DNA of 64,000 bases, from positions 62,001 to 126,000 of the forward strand of contig NZ_JAKRGB010000002.1 of the NCBI RefSeq assembly GCF_022347725.1, in the 5' to 3' direction. A program made the translations under genes and the position numbers. Below, one piece after another: positions 18,215 to 27,062 of the stretch. How positions within the stretch are numbered: the stretch's first letter is position 1; each line of letters opens with the position of its first letter. The notes below the pieces were generated by a model. It did not search any database. It saw only the letters and a list, made by a program, of their open reading frames with translations, and had not been told where the DNA came from. The DNA comes from Ruegeria sp. Ofav3-42 (GTDB lineage Bacteria > Pseudomonadota > Alphaproteobacteria > Rhodobacterales > Rhodobacteraceae).

Positions 18215-18856
18215 ATGCCAGATATTGCTGTCAAAATCTGCGGGTTGACCGCTCCTGATAACGTGCGTGCCGCGGCCGAGGCTGGTGCGCGCTATGTTGG
18301 CTTCGTGTTCTTCCCCAAATCTCCCCGGCATCTGGAAATTGATGCGGCAGCAGAGCTGGCGCAATTGGTGCCAGCGGGAATCGCCAAGGTTGCCTTGACC
18401 GTGAATGCCTCGGATGAAGAGCTGGATCGCATTGTGGCCAGTGTCCCCTTGGATATGCTGCAACTGCACGGCAAAGAAACACCAGCGCGGGTATCGGACG
18501 TGCGCGAAAGGTTTGGCCTGCCGGTTATGAAAGCAATCGGTATCGCCGAGGCCGAAGACCTGAGCGCGATTGATCTGTACTCCGAAGTGGCCGATCAGTT
18601 GCTGATCGACGCGAAACCGCCGCGCACCTCGGAATTGCCAGGGGGCAACGGCTTGGCGTTTGACTGGCGTCTGTTGGCGGGCCGGAAATACTGGCAGCGG
18701 CCCTGGATGCTGGCCGGGGGGCTCACGCCCGAAAACGTCGCGGAAGCGATCCGTATGACCGGTGCGAAACAGGTTGATGTCTCTTCCGGGGTGGAAAGCT
18801 CTCCGGGAGTTAAAGACCTCATTAAGATTCGGGAATTTATTTCCGCCACCCGTTGA
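18215..18856 (+). CDS. trpF: phosphoribosylanthranilate isomerase
   Basis: 213 residues, a TIM barrel of tryptophan biosynthesis that converts phosphoribosylanthranilate to the ribulose form. The catalytic Cys is in VKICGLT near the N terminus, and the strand with LLIDAKPP carries the general acid Asp region. The phosphate-binding end is [15 protein letters not shown]. It starts ten bases after lapA. trpB follows about 450 bp downstream; trpA is on the opposite strand about 8 kb away. Confidence 0.96.
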   Translation: MPDIAVKICGLTAPDNVRAAAEAGARYVGFVFFPKSPRHLEIDAAAELAQLVPAGIAKVALTVNASDEELDRIVASVPLDMLQLHGKETPARVSDVRERFGLPVMKAIGIAEAEDLSAIDLYSEVADQLLIDAKPPRTSELPGGNGLAFDWRLLAGRKYWQRPWMLAGGLTPENVAEAIRMTGAKQVDVSSGVESSPGVKDLIKIREFISATR

Positions 18857-18901
18857 TCTGGCCGACGGGTTTCCCCGTATATAGCTGTGGGAGGGATGGA
18901 T

Positions 18902-19237
18902 ATGCTCGCAGCGATCGGCGGGGTTACCCTGAAACACTGGTACAATGCGCCCGAGTTCTTTTGGCGCGCCGGGCAGGCGTTGAAGCAGGCACAAGGCGAT
19001 CCCTTGTGTGAGCATGCGCAGTTGTTCCCGCACAATGGGCTCTATTTCTCGCTCAGCGTCTGGCAGGATGTCGAAGCGATGCTGACCTTTGCGCATTCGG
19101 GTCCTCATCGGCGCGTTCTGGAAGTGTCGGACCGGCTTTCGGTTACGCATGAGTTCCACCACTTTTCATGCATCGCAGTTCCAACACAGGAACAGGCGCT
19201 GCGGATTTGGAGGCATCGCTATCAGCCTGCGGAATGA
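18902..19237 (+). CDS. conserved hypothetical protein, possibly with a dimeric alpha-beta barrel fold
   Basis: 111 residues from the ATG at 18902. GGGAGGG (18889-18895) overlaps the two earlier possible starts (GTG 18887, ATG 18896), so the third start is the best spaced. No signal peptide or membrane span. The arrangement GLYFSLSVWQDVEAMLTFAHSGPHRRVL resembles monooxygenase-like or spheroidene-monooxygenase-like alpha/beta barrels, where a W-x(2-3)-A-ML-FA segment follows a beta strand. This is a loose likeness only. It lies between trpF and trpB. Confidence 0.6.
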   Translation: MLAAIGGVTLKHWYNAPEFFWRAGQALKQAQGDPLCEHAQLFPHNGLYFSLSVWQDVEAMLTFAHSGPHRRVLEVSDRLSVTHEFHHFSCIAVPTQEQALRIWRHRYQPAE

Positions 19238-19304
19238 TACGTTTTGCCATGGCAAATCGCGCCGCCACCACCTATGAACAACGGGTACGACGAGGGAGAC
19301 ACCC

Positions 19305-20552
19305 ATGGCCAACGATCTTTTCAATTCCTTCATGTCCGGTCCTGATGAGCAGGGGCGCTTTGGCATATTCGGCGGACGGTTTGTCAGCGAAACGCTGATG
19401 CCGCTGATCCTGTCGCTGGAAGAGGAATATGAGAAGGCCAAGGATGACCCGACCTTCTGGGCCGAGATGGATGATCTTTGGGCCAACTATGTGGGCCGCC
19501 CGTCGCCGCTGTATTTCGCGGAACGCCTGACGGAGCATCTGGGCGGCGCGAAGATTTACCTCAAACGTGATGAGCTGAACCACACTGGCGCGCACAAGAT
19601 CAACAACGTGCTGGGCCAGATCATCCTGGCGCGTCGCATGGGCAAGACCCGGATCATCGCAGAAACCGGGGCAGGGCAGCACGGCGTGGCCACTGCCACG
19701 GTCTGCGCCAAGTTCGGCCTGAAATGCGTGGTCTACATGGGCGCGCATGACGTGCAGCGTCAGGCACCCAACGTCTTCCGTATGCGTTTGCTGGGCGCCG
19801 AAGTGATTCCGGTGACCTCCGGCCGTGGCACGCTGAAAGACGCGATGAACGACGCGCTGCGTGACTGGGTGACCAATGTCCGTGACACGTTCTACTGCAT
19901 CGGCACCGTGGCAGGTCCGCACCCGTACCCGGCTATGGTGCGCGACTTCCAGTCGATCATCGGCAAGGAAGCCAAAGAGCAGATGATGAAGGCCGAGGGT
20001 CGCTTGCCCGACACGATCATTGCCGCTATTGGCGGTGGCTCGAACGCAATGGGCCTGTTCTACCCGTTCCTCGACGACAAAGAGGTCAACATCATTGGCG
20101 TCGAAGCGGGCGGCAAGGGTGTAAACGAGAAAATGGAGCATTGCGCCTCGTTGACCGGTGGTCGTCCGGGCGTGCTGCATGGCAACCGGACCTATCTGCT
20201 GCAGGACGACGACGGCCAGATCCTCGAAGGCTATTCGATCTCGGCCGGTCTGGATTATCCGGGCATCGGGCCTGAGCACTCCTGGCTGAACGATATCGGC
20301 CGCGCGAACTATGTCGCCATCACCGACAAAGAGGCGCTGGAGGCATTCCAGCTGTGCTGCGCCACCGAAGGCATCATCCCGGCGCTGGAGCCCAGCCATG
20401 CGTTGGCTCACGTAATGAAAATTGCTCCGGATCTGCCCAAAGATCACCTGATTTGCATGAACATGTGCGGGCGGGGCGACAAGGATGTTCAGACTGTCGC
20501 GAAGTACCTGAACTTCGACATGTCCGACACTGAAGGTCGCTCGGCCGACTAA
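19305..20552 (+). CDS. trpB: tryptophan synthase beta chain
   Basis: 415 residues. It condenses indole and serine with PLP. The PLP lysine is Lys98 ([10 protein letters not shown]). The phosphate cup is GGGSNAMG, and [18 protein letters not shown] residues form the N terminus ([14 protein letters not shown]). A GAGGGAG box precedes the ATG. A hairpin follows the stop codon. The alpha subunit gene (trpA) is on the minus strand at 28384-29175, so the two subunits are not in one operon. Confidence 0.97.
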   Translation: MANDLFNSFMSGPDEQGRFGIFGGRFVSETLMPLILSLEEEYEKAKDDPTFWAEMDDLWANYVGRPSPLYFAERLTEHLGGAKIYLKRDELNHTGAHKINNVLGQIILARRMGKTRIIAETGAGQHGVATATVCAKFGLKCVVYMGAHDVQRQAPNVFRMRLLGAEVIPVTSGRGTLKDAMNDALRDWVTNVRDTFYCIGTVAGPHPYPAMVRDFQSIIGKEAKEQMMKAEGRLPDTIIAAIGGGSNAMGLFYPFLDDKEVNIIGVEAGGKGVNEKMEHCASLTGGRPGVLHGNRTYLLQDDDGQILEGYSISAGLDYPGIGPEHSWLNDIGRANYVAITDKEALEAFQLCCATEGIIPALEPSHALAHVMKIAPDLPKDHLICMNMCGRGDKDVQTVAKYLNFDMSDTEGRSAD

Positions 20553-20557
20553 CAATT

Positions 20558-20583
20558 CCCGGGGCTTTGCGCCCCGGGTGTTT
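20558..20583 (+). terminator. probable terminator after trpB
   Basis: CCCGGGGC (20558-20565) pairs with GCCCCGGG (20571-20578) around a five-base loop, followed by TGTTT. The U-tract is weak. Confidence 0.6.
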
Positions 20584-20601
20584 CATGTCACCTTGCGGGG
20601 C

Positions 20602-21225
20602 ATGCAGAACGCATCCAGTTCGGAAAAACTCGATCAAAAGTACGACGCTGCAGCCCCTGGCTGGGCGGATAAAATGCGTCTGCTTGGCTATTTTGACGCC
20701 TATCTGGGTTTTCTCTCGACCGGATCGGCAGCGAGTCTTGGCGACAATGGGTTGGATGTAGGGTGCGGGACAGGCGCTTTTGCCGAGGCGCGCGCGGTCA
20801 TTCGACCCGAAGGACGCGTTACCTTAGTGGAGCCGTCGGGGAAAATGCTTGACCAGGCCGAGCGTGCTTTGGCCAAGAGGGGTGTAGCTGCAGACACTGC
20901 GCGCTCGCGTTTGGAGGACTATCAGTCAGCCGAGCCTTTCGACTGTGTTCTTGCCGCCCATGTTCTTGAGCATTGCGAAGACCCAACCGACGCCTTACGC
21001 CGAATGCGCCGTTTGGCAGCCCCTGCGGCGAAGCTTTGGCTGGTTGTCAGCAAACCACACTGGTGCAACGCCATCATCTGGTTTCAATGGCGCCACCGAT
21101 CGTTCAGACCGCGAAGGGTGGCCCAAATGCTTGAAGTCGCGGGTTGGCAACTGGAGGCGGAACACAGTTTTCCAACCGGCCCGCCATCGCGCACATCCCG
21201 CGGTTACTTGGCCCGCGCTGTGTGA
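20602..21225 (+). CDS. class I SAM-dependent methyltransferase
   Basis: 207 residues from the ATG at 20602; an earlier in-frame ATG at 20578 would lie in the terminator hairpin. Motif I is LDVGCGTGAF and the acidic residue after strand 2 is in VTLVEPSG; AAHVLEHCEDP is motif IV. The fold is that of small-molecule methyltransferases of the Methyltransf_11 type. The substrate is unknown. The closing segment (RRVAQMLEVAGWQLEAEHSFPTGP) resembles many orphan roseobacter methyltransferases. Confidence 0.8.
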   Translation: MQNASSSEKLDQKYDAAAPGWADKMRLLGYFDAYLGFLSTGSAASLGDNGLDVGCGTGAFAEARAVIRPEGRVTLVEPSGKMLDQAERALAKRGVAADTARSRLEDYQSAEPFDCVLAAHVLEHCEDPTDALRRMRRLAAPAAKLWLVVSKPHWCNAIIWFQWRHRSFRPRRVAQMLEVAGWQLEAEHSFPTGPPSRTSRGYLARAV

Positions 21226-21228
21226 TTG

Positions 21229-21585
21229 CTAAACCGCTGCAAGGCGAGTGCCGGCAACTTCGCGTCGCTTCTGATGCAGGACGGTTTCGAAGCCCTCGAA
21301 CTGAGGTGGTCCCATCAGCGCAGATTGCGTGTTGCCGTTACCCGCATTCCTGTGCGCGTCGCGGAATTGTTCGGATTTGGTCCATGCTTCGAAATCGCTC
21401 CAGCTGTCCCAGATCACGTGGCTGGAATACAGACGGTAACCTTCGCCCTCGGGACCCTTTAGAAGACGGAATTCCTGAAAGCCCGGCACCTCCTTCAGGC
21501 GGCTTTCCCGGTCCTTCCAGACGGTTTCGAAATCGGCTTCGCTGCCCGGACGGACTTTGAAGCGGTTCATGGCGATAAAGCTCAT
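21229..21585 (-). CDS. IsdG/HmuQ-type heme-degrading monooxygenase
   Basis: 118 residues of the antibiotic biosynthesis monooxygenase (ABM) fold. It carries the three residues that define IsdG-type heme oxygenases, in the right register: Asn7 (SFIAMNRF), Trp68 and His78 (AWTKSEQFRDAHR; Trp and His ten apart as in IsdG). Enzymes of this type open the heme ring to release iron. No heme-uptake genes are adjacent. The start is ATG 21585. It is convergent with the methyltransferase gene and ends three bases after it. Confidence 0.75.
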   Translation of the reverse strand: MSFIAMNRFKVRPGSEADFETVWKDRESRLKEVPGFQEFRLLKGPEGEGYRLYSSHVIWDSWSDFEAWTKSEQFRDAHRNAGNGNTQSALMGPPQFEGFETVLHQKRREVAGTRLAAV

Positions 21586-21670
21586 AGCCTACCTCGTTTT
21601 TTTGACGTTTTCGCGCTTGCTAAACAAAGTGCCGGCTGGCGGGTTTCATTGATGACTTTTTAAACCGGCG

Positions 21671-22048
21671 TCAATCGGGTTGAGCCGCGTATTGGCGCAA
21701 AATAACAATTGGCACGATGTCCAGCGCCCGTTGATGCGTAGCTTCCAGATGGACTTTGGGCGCGCAACCTTCATCATGGGCTTGCAGGAACCTTGCAGCA
21801 CACAAACACCAGTTGTCACCAGGCTTTAAGCCGGGAAAATTGAACTCGGGGCGTGGTGTGCTGAGGTCATTGCCGACATATTTGGAGTAGGCTAGAAATT
21901 CGGCCGTCATGACCGCGCAGACCGTGTGGCTGCCTTGGTCTTCGATGCAGGTGTTGCAGGCACCATCCCGGAAGAACCCGGTCAGCGGATCGCGGGAACA
22001 GGGGGCAAGCACGCCCCCCAGAACATTTATGCTATCCAGTTTTTGCAT
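21671..22048 (-). CDS. DUF2237 family protein
   Basis: 125 residues from the ATG at 22048, which has AAGGTG seven bases upstream; a GTG six bases earlier would leave no room for it. The sequence is cysteine rich (PCSRDPLTGFFRDGACNTC, DQGSHTVCAVMT, NWCLCAARF), the pattern of DUF2237. Function is unknown; the conserved cysteines suggest a metal site or disulfides. It may share a transcript with the serine hydrolase gene immediately upstream. Confidence 0.85.
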   Translation of the reverse strand: MQKLDSINVLGGVLAPCSRDPLTGFFRDGACNTCIEDQGSHTVCAVMTAEFLAYSKYVGNDLSTPRPEFNFPGLKPGDNWCLCAARFLQAHDEGCAPKVHLEATHQRALDIVPIVILRQYAAQPD

Positions 22049-22057
22049 AGGCACACC

Positions 22058-23221
22058 TTACAGGCTTTGGGCGATGCTGCGGAACATTTCTATGTTGCCC
22101 TCGTTGACGCCCTCGTCGCGAAATCCGCGATCAGCTGCGGTAGAGACGATCAGAACGCCGCGCGGCTGATCGAAATAGATGTACTGGCCATAGATACCGC
22201 GGGCCAGAAACTCTCCTTCATGCGCGCCGATGGGAACCCACCATTGATACCCATAGCCGATCTCTCCGGCTTCGGTGGGGGCGCTGGGAAACACCGACTC
22301 TGCAATCCACTCGGCAGGAACGATCTGCTGACCGTTATGCTCGCCGTTTTGCAGGATCATTTGGCCGAACCGGGCAAAGTCGCGGGTGGTGAAGTTCAAC
22401 CCTGCCAGCACAAAGGCAACGCCCGAGCCATCGGTAATATAATACCCGTCACGCTCCAGCCCCAATGGTGCAATGATCCATTCGGTCATCAATTCTGGCA
22501 CGCTGCGCCCCGTTGCTCCGCGGATGACCATTCCCAGCACATGCGTGTCGATAGAGACGTATTGCCATGTCTCGCCAGGCACAGCGAAGGTTTCGTTCAG
22601 CGAGGCGGCGAAATCGTCCAGCTCTCCGCCCAAGGCGATAACGCGACCCATCCGGTTGATGTCCGAGTTATAGTCAAAATAGTCTTCGTCGAAGGTGACG
22701 CCACTGGCCATGTTCAGCACGTTGCGGATCGTCGCGCCGTCATAGGCGGTTCCTTCCAGTTTCGGTGCATATTTGACCACGGGATCATCCAGCGAGTCGA
22801 TCGCACCTTCGGCCATCAGAATGCCGAACAGGGCGGACAGGTAACTCTTGGCGACGGACCATGAAATCCGGCGGTCCTCAGGGGTTGTTTCCAGATAATA
22901 CTCTTCGAACCGGATCTGCCCGTCCTGCATGACAAGCAATGAGGTCACCGAGCGCTCTTCGATCCAGGCATCCGTACCATCGGGCAGATCAAACCCGGGC
23001 CCGTAGGGCAGTTCATAGGTCGGACCGTCGCCCCGCGGCAGATCAACGGTGAGGAAGGCGTCGTTCATATGAGAGAAGTTGTGAACGATCTTTTCTTCGG
23101 TAAACAAAGAGTTCACGGCCATCAGTCGCTGAATCTCTTCGCGCTTCCAAAAGCCAACAACCACAGCTGCCAGCACCAGCATCAATAGGATGCGCAGCAC
23201 CCATTTAATCAGGACCCGCAT
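22058..23221 (-). CDS. beta-lactamase-like serine hydrolase (class C / NylB-like family)
   Basis: 387 residues from ATG 23221, which has GGGAGG upstream. An N-terminal helix (about residues 5-24) anchors or exports it. The catalytic SxxK is Ser122-Val-Ala-Lys125 (SWSVAKS), and a YxS motif appears as YVSID. This family includes penicillin-binding-like esterases, 6-aminohexanoate dimer hydrolase (NylB) and EstB. The reaction here is unknown. It is likely periplasmic. It is separated from pth by about 80 bp. Confidence 0.82.
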   Translation of the reverse strand: MRVLIKWVLRILLMLVLAAVVVGFWKREEIQRLMAVNSLFTEEKIVHNFSHMNDAFLTVDLPRGDGPTYELPYGPGFDLPDGTDAWIEERSVTSLLVMQDGQIRFEEYYLETTPEDRRISWSVAKSYLSALFGILMAEGAIDSLDDPVVKYAPKLEGTAYDGATIRNVLNMASGVTFDEDYFDYNSDINRMGRVIALGGELDDFAASLNETFAVPGETWQYVSIDTHVLGMVIRGATGRSVPELMTEWIIAPLGLERDGYYITDGSGVAFVLAGLNFTTRDFARFGQMILQNGEHNGQQIVPAEWIAESVFPSAPTEAGEIGYGYQWWVPIGAHEGEFLARGIYGQYIYFDQPRGVLIVSTAADRGFRDEGVNEGNIEMFRSIAQSL

Positions 23222-23303
23222 ATGATACCTCCCGTTTTCGTACCGTATTGGACCGCGATGTGGGTGAGTTCGCAATTGAGACGTAACGGCAACATCAATG
23301 GCT

Positions 23304-23984
23304 CTATCTGAACTTGTCCAGCAGTTTTTGCATGGCTGACCGTTCGTCGGCCTTGGGTTCCGGTGCTGGCTTGGTAACCGGTTTTGCAGGCGTCGCAGGG
23401 GATTTCGACGAACGCGGCGGCGCCGTCCGCAACGCGACCGCGTTCATGAATTTGCCACCATCGCCGTTGGCCAGATGGGCGGCACCATCAGATACCCCGC
23501 GCAGCACGTCATCCAGCCACTCGGCGTCGGCCTTGGCAAAATCACTCAGGACATAGGGTGAGACCATTTCCTTGCGACCCGGATGACCGATCCCCAGACG
23601 CACACGGTCATAGGCCGGGCTGATATGCTCGTGGATCGAACGCAATCCGTTGTGGCCCGCGTGGCCTCCGCCTGCTTTGACGCGCACTTTGCCCGGTGCA
23701 AGGTCCAGTTCGTCGTGAAAGACGGTAACGTCGGTCGAATCCAGTTTGTAGAACCGCATCGCCTCGCCAACAGACTGGCCCGAGCGGTTCATGAAGGTTT
23801 GCGGTTTGATCAGCAAAACCTTGTCCGAGCCCAGTCGACCTTCGGAGATTTCTGCCTGAAATTTGGATTTCCACGGGCCGAACCCATGATCATCGGCAAT
23901 CCTGTCCAGTGCCATGAAGCCGATATTGTGGCGGTTCCGGGCATACTTCTGACCCGGATTTCCCAGTCCGACAAATAATTTCAT
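23304..23984 (-). CDS. pth: peptidyl-tRNA hydrolase
   Basis: 226 residues. Pth releases peptides from prematurely dropped peptidyl-tRNAs. The N-terminal KLFVGLGNPGQKYARNRHNIGF holds the catalytic His, and KPQTFMNRSG and FHDELDL are family motifs. Compared with the ~190-residue E. coli enzyme, it has a C-terminal extension rich in Pro, Lys and Ala (from about residue 190), often seen in roseobacters. rplY, its usual neighbour, is separated from it by the DUF3604 gene. Confidence 0.96.
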   Translation of the reverse strand: MKLFVGLGNPGQKYARNRHNIGFMALDRIADDHGFGPWKSKFQAEISEGRLGSDKVLLIKPQTFMNRSGQSVGEAMRFYKLDSTDVTVFHDELDLAPGKVRVKAGGGHAGHNGLRSIHEHISPAYDRVRLGIGHPGRKEMVSPYVLSDFAKADAEWLDDVLRGVSDGAAHLANGDGGKFMNAVALRTAPPRSSKSPATPAKPVTKPAPEPKADERSAMQKLLDKFR

Positions 23985-24076
23985 GGTTCTGCTCCGCGCT
24001 TACTTGTTCGCTTTGCCCTCTCATGCCCCGAATTGGATCGGAAATCCAGCCGGGGCAGGGTTGCAAGGGACCGGCC

Positions 24077-25996
24077 TTAGCCTTCGGGCGTGTACCAGAT
24101 GGGCGAGGTATAAGCGCGTTCGGTCGTGGTCATCGGCACGTCAGAGTCCATCTGAACGTTGAACCGTTTGGCCTCATATGCCGTCCAGCGCGGTGTTGGT
24201 ATTTCGATGACGCGGACGTAATAGAACGCCCGTTGTGACGGATCGAATTCGGGGTCCTGCCAATACGTGATCAGTTCCGATGCGCCTATCGTATTGGTCC
24301 AGGTGGCGTTTTCTACGTCCACAGTATTCCCGACCGAGGGCAGCTTGCCGTCCGCACCAGGTGCGCGATCACCGCCCCAAGCGACATCATAGACCTTTTC
24401 ACCGCGCGTCCCATCAGCGTTCAACCAGCCTTTGATGACCTGAACGCGGTCAAGATTTCCGCTGTAAGGGTCTTTCAAAGCCGCAATCAGGAAGTTCGGC
24501 GCGCCGTCACCCGTGTTGCTGGGCAAATCCGCACCCATTGGAACGCCCTTGGCATACCCGATATCGGCCGGCAGTCGGGACAGCGCATCCTCTTCGGCAA
24601 AGTCCCAGCCTCCGAAGAACCGCACAAGGATACGAGAGCCGGTAGTGCCATAGACCTCGCGCCGCTCCAGTGCATCAAAGATAGCCTCACGCGTGTTTTC
24701 GGTGGCCCAAACCGCCGCGTATCCGCCCGAGGCCTGTTTCCATCCATAAATAGAAAACTCCGGATCGGGAGCCTCAATCACCAGATGCTCCCACCGGTGG
24801 GGTTCTGGTTCCACGCCGGAATGCTTGCCAAAGAAGTTTTCCTCTTCCACGGCAGACATACCCGTATGTGCATCGGTCGAGCCGATCTGGCCGACCTTGT
24901 ATGGATTGATGCCCAGTTGCTCTTCCAGCAACAGCCCGGTTTTGTAGGCCTCACGCGAGTATTCGTATTGCAGCATGTCCTGAGTTTTGGCCTCAGTACC
25001 GTTCAGGTTCGACGCGTCCCAGGTGTCGAAATCAGCAAACTCGTCGTCCGGGCTCAGGAATGGATGCGCTTCGCTGTCACCTTTGATCTGGGTTGTTTCG
25101 ATGACCGGTTCGAACCGGGCACGCAAACGCGCGTTTTCCTCTGTCAGCGGAGTACCGTCGAAATTCGAAACCGAGAACAGCCGCCCATTGGACAGGTTGC
25201 CGTTATGCGGAATCGCCAAAACGTCACCACCGGTCCGATCTTCGTAGTCAGCCAGATGTGCCCAAAGGTCTTCGGGGTTTTTACTGTCGAATTGCGAGAA
25301 CGGCAGCACCTGATTGGCCATGGCCGCGCCATCCCTGAAAATCACGTTGCGGTGGATGTTGTCACCGCCCTCGGACGTCCACTCGTACCCGATCAGCGCC
25401 GTGAAGATGCCGGGTTCGTTGTATTGGTCCGCCAGGGATGTGTAGTCTTGCCACGCGTCCTTGACCGCTTTTGGATTGTCGATCGGAGGTTCGTCTCCGG
25501 ACAGCGACGCCACAATTTCCATCGCCGTGGCAAAAATCACGTCATTATCGTTGCTGGTCAGTGCGTCATACCAGGATTTGCCCTGTGGCGTGGACAGGAC
25601 GTTCTGATCCCCACCAAGTAGCTGAGGCATCAGCCCGTACATTTCCGCATGGTCCGAGATCACAAGCCAATCCAATGGGCGAGAGAGCTTTGCCTGCAAT
25701 CCGTGCGTTGTCGTGACCTCATGGCCTTTTGCAAACCTGAACGCGTCCTCTTGGCTGAGGCGGGTCATGGTTCCTGCATCCACGGACACCTCGGTATGAA
25801 GATGCGTATCGCCCCACAGTGGCCGTGTCGGGAAGGTTCGACCAGCGTATGGCGAGAAATGATCCGAGGTGAACCGTTCGGCCACGTCTTCCTGACTGGG
25901 CAGCGTGTCCTGCACCTGGGCAAAGGCCGCAGGCCCAGAGGCTGCACAGATGGTCATTGAAATGAGGGCGGGTAGGAAATTGGATTGGGGTTTCAT
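24077..25996 (-). CDS. DUF3604 family exported protein with PHP-like metal motifs
   Basis: 639 residues from the ATG at 25996 (GGAG upstream). A signal peptide ends near AAFAQ. The mature protein starts with a phosphoesterase-like pattern: GDTHLHTEVSVDAG (H-x-H), VISDHAEMYG, IPHNGNLS and GSTDAHTG, which together look like the metal ligands of PHP-domain enzymes. The role of DUF3604 is unknown. It is presumably a periplasmic metal-dependent hydrolase. It lies between rplY and pth with its own ribosome site and looks like an insertion in that pair. Confidence 0.82.
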   Translation of the reverse strand: MKPQSNFLPALISMTICAASGPAAFAQVQDTLPSQEDVAERFTSDHFSPYAGRTFPTRPLWGDTHLHTEVSVDAGTMTRLSQEDAFRFAKGHEVTTTHGLQAKLSRPLDWLVISDHAEMYGLMPQLLGGDQNVLSTPQGKSWYDALTSNDNDVIFATAMEIVASLSGDEPPIDNPKAVKDAWQDYTSLADQYNEPGIFTALIGYEWTSEGGDNIHRNVIFRDGAAMANQVLPFSQFDSKNPEDLWAHLADYEDRTGGDVLAIPHNGNLSNGRLFSVSNFDGTPLTEENARLRARFEPVIETTQIKGDSEAHPFLSPDDEFADFDTWDASNLNGTEAKTQDMLQYEYSREAYKTGLLLEEQLGINPYKVGQIGSTDAHTGMSAVEEENFFGKHSGVEPEPHRWEHLVIEAPDPEFSIYGWKQASGGYAAVWATENTREAIFDALERREVYGTTGSRILVRFFGGWDFAEEDALSRLPADIGYAKGVPMGADLPSNTGDGAPNFLIAALKDPYSGNLDRVQVIKGWLNADGTRGEKVYDVAWGGDRAPGADGKLPSVGNTVDVENATWTNTIGASELITYWQDPEFDPSQRAFYYVRVIEIPTPRWTAYEAKRFNVQMDSDVPMTTTERAYTSPIWYTPEG

Positions 25997-26103
25997 AATC
26001 GCGGGCTCCACTGAACTAATCGATGGGCTTGTGGCCTTCCAATATGGCCACTGGCCGCGAACTTAGCACAGCCTGCGATCAAATGCGAAAATCCGCACCC
26101 GAC

Positions 26104-26134
26104 AAAAAACGGGGCTCCGATGGAACCCCGTTTC
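26104..26134 (-). terminator. intrinsic terminator after rplY
   Basis: On the minus strand AAACGGGG (26133-26126) pairs with CCCCGTTT (26114-26107), with a partly paired loop, followed by a run of T. It lies 25 bp after the rplY stop. Confidence 0.85.
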
Positions 26135-26159
26135 AAAATCAGAACAGTTGAAACTGAAC

Positions 26160-26816
26160 TTATTCTTCAGCTTCCTGGCCGACGACTTCAACTTCGTCTG
26201 CGGCCACTTCTGCTTCATCACCTTCTTCGTCGTCGCTGGTCGACAGGCCGGTCGGTGCCGAGACGTTCGCGATCACGAAGTCACGGTCGATGGTCGGCTT
26301 GGTGCCTGCAGGCAGGTCAACCGCCGAGATGGTGACAACGTCGTTGATGTTCATTCCGGTGACGTCGACGACGATCTTCTCAGGAATGTCACCAGCGGTG
26401 CACATCAGTTCGACTTCCGGACGAACAACGGTCAAAACGCCGCCCTTCTTGATGCCGGGGGCTGCTTCTTCGTTGATGAACTCAACGGGGATGAACAGCG
26501 CGATCTTGGTGGTCCGACGCAGGCGCATCAGGTCCAGGTGGGTCGGCAGGTCTTTGACAACGTCACGCTGAACGTCGCGGCAGATGACGCGAACGTCTTC
26601 GTGACCTTCAACCTTCAGGTTCCACAGGGTCGACTTGAACCGACCAGCTTTCAGGCGCTTGAACAGTTCGTTGAACGGGATCTGAATCGCCAGCGGGTCT
26701 TTGTCGCCACCGAATACAACGCCCGGAACCATGCCGTCGCGGCGTACCTGACGAGCGGCGCCCTTGCCTGTCCCCGTCCGTTCCAGAGCTACGAGATCAG
26801 GAATCTCTCCAGCCAT
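26160..26816 (-). CDS. rplY: 50S ribosomal protein L25/general stress protein Ctc
   Basis: 218 residues, the long (TL5/Ctc) form, which binds 5S rRNA. The N-terminal L25 domain ([27 protein letters not shown]) is followed by the TL5 beta domain ([17 protein letters not shown]) and an acidic tail ([18 protein letters not shown]) typical of alphaproteobacteria. It ends in a strong terminator. It normally pairs with pth; here a DUF3604 gene is between them. Confidence 0.96.
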   Translation of the reverse strand: MAGEIPDLVALERTGTGKGAARQVRRDGMVPGVVFGGDKDPLAIQIPFNELFKRLKAGRFKSTLWNLKVEGHEDVRVICRDVQRDVVKDLPTHLDLMRLRRTTKIALFIPVEFINEEAAPGIKKGGVLTVVRPEVELMCTAGDIPEKIVVDVTGMNINDVVTISAVDLPAGTKPTIDRDFVIANVSAPTGLSTSDDEEGDEAEVAADEVEVVGQEAEE

Positions 26817-26947
26817 GATAATTCTCCAATGTTAGGGCGGGCATCCTCCAAGGCTGTATGCCCGCGTGAAGCCGCGTCCTTAGCGTGATTCATCCGGATT
26901 GGAAAGGGGTTTTGACCCATCTTATTTTTGCGAGGCCCTGCCTCTTG

Positions 26948-27048
26948 CTCCGAGGTTTTTTCAGCCAGATGAATAAAGGATCCCCTGCTTCATCTGGCTA
27001 CAAATACCTCGGGGGAGTCGCCCAAAGGGCGGCGGGGGCAGCGCCCCC
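26948..27048. repeat. palindromic REP-like element downstream of the lactate dehydrogenase gene
   Basis: Nested inverted repeats: CCGAGG (26950-26955) with CCTCGG (27007-27012), enclosing a perfect 11-base arm pair AGCCAGATGAA (26963-26973) and TTCATCTGGCT (26989-26999). A third hairpin GGGGGC (27034-27039) with GCCCCC (27043-27048) follows. Similar CTCGGGGG...GGGGGC-rich strings recur between genes in roseobacter genomes as I recall. On the minus strand it could end lldD transcription, although no T run follows. Confidence 0.6.
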
Positions 27049-27062
27049 TTTGGCGCGCAGGG

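Noticed and set aside
19272..20555. 427-codon minus-strand frame opposite trpB
   Set aside because: Mirror of trpB; composition is low-quality for a protein and no start signal is present.
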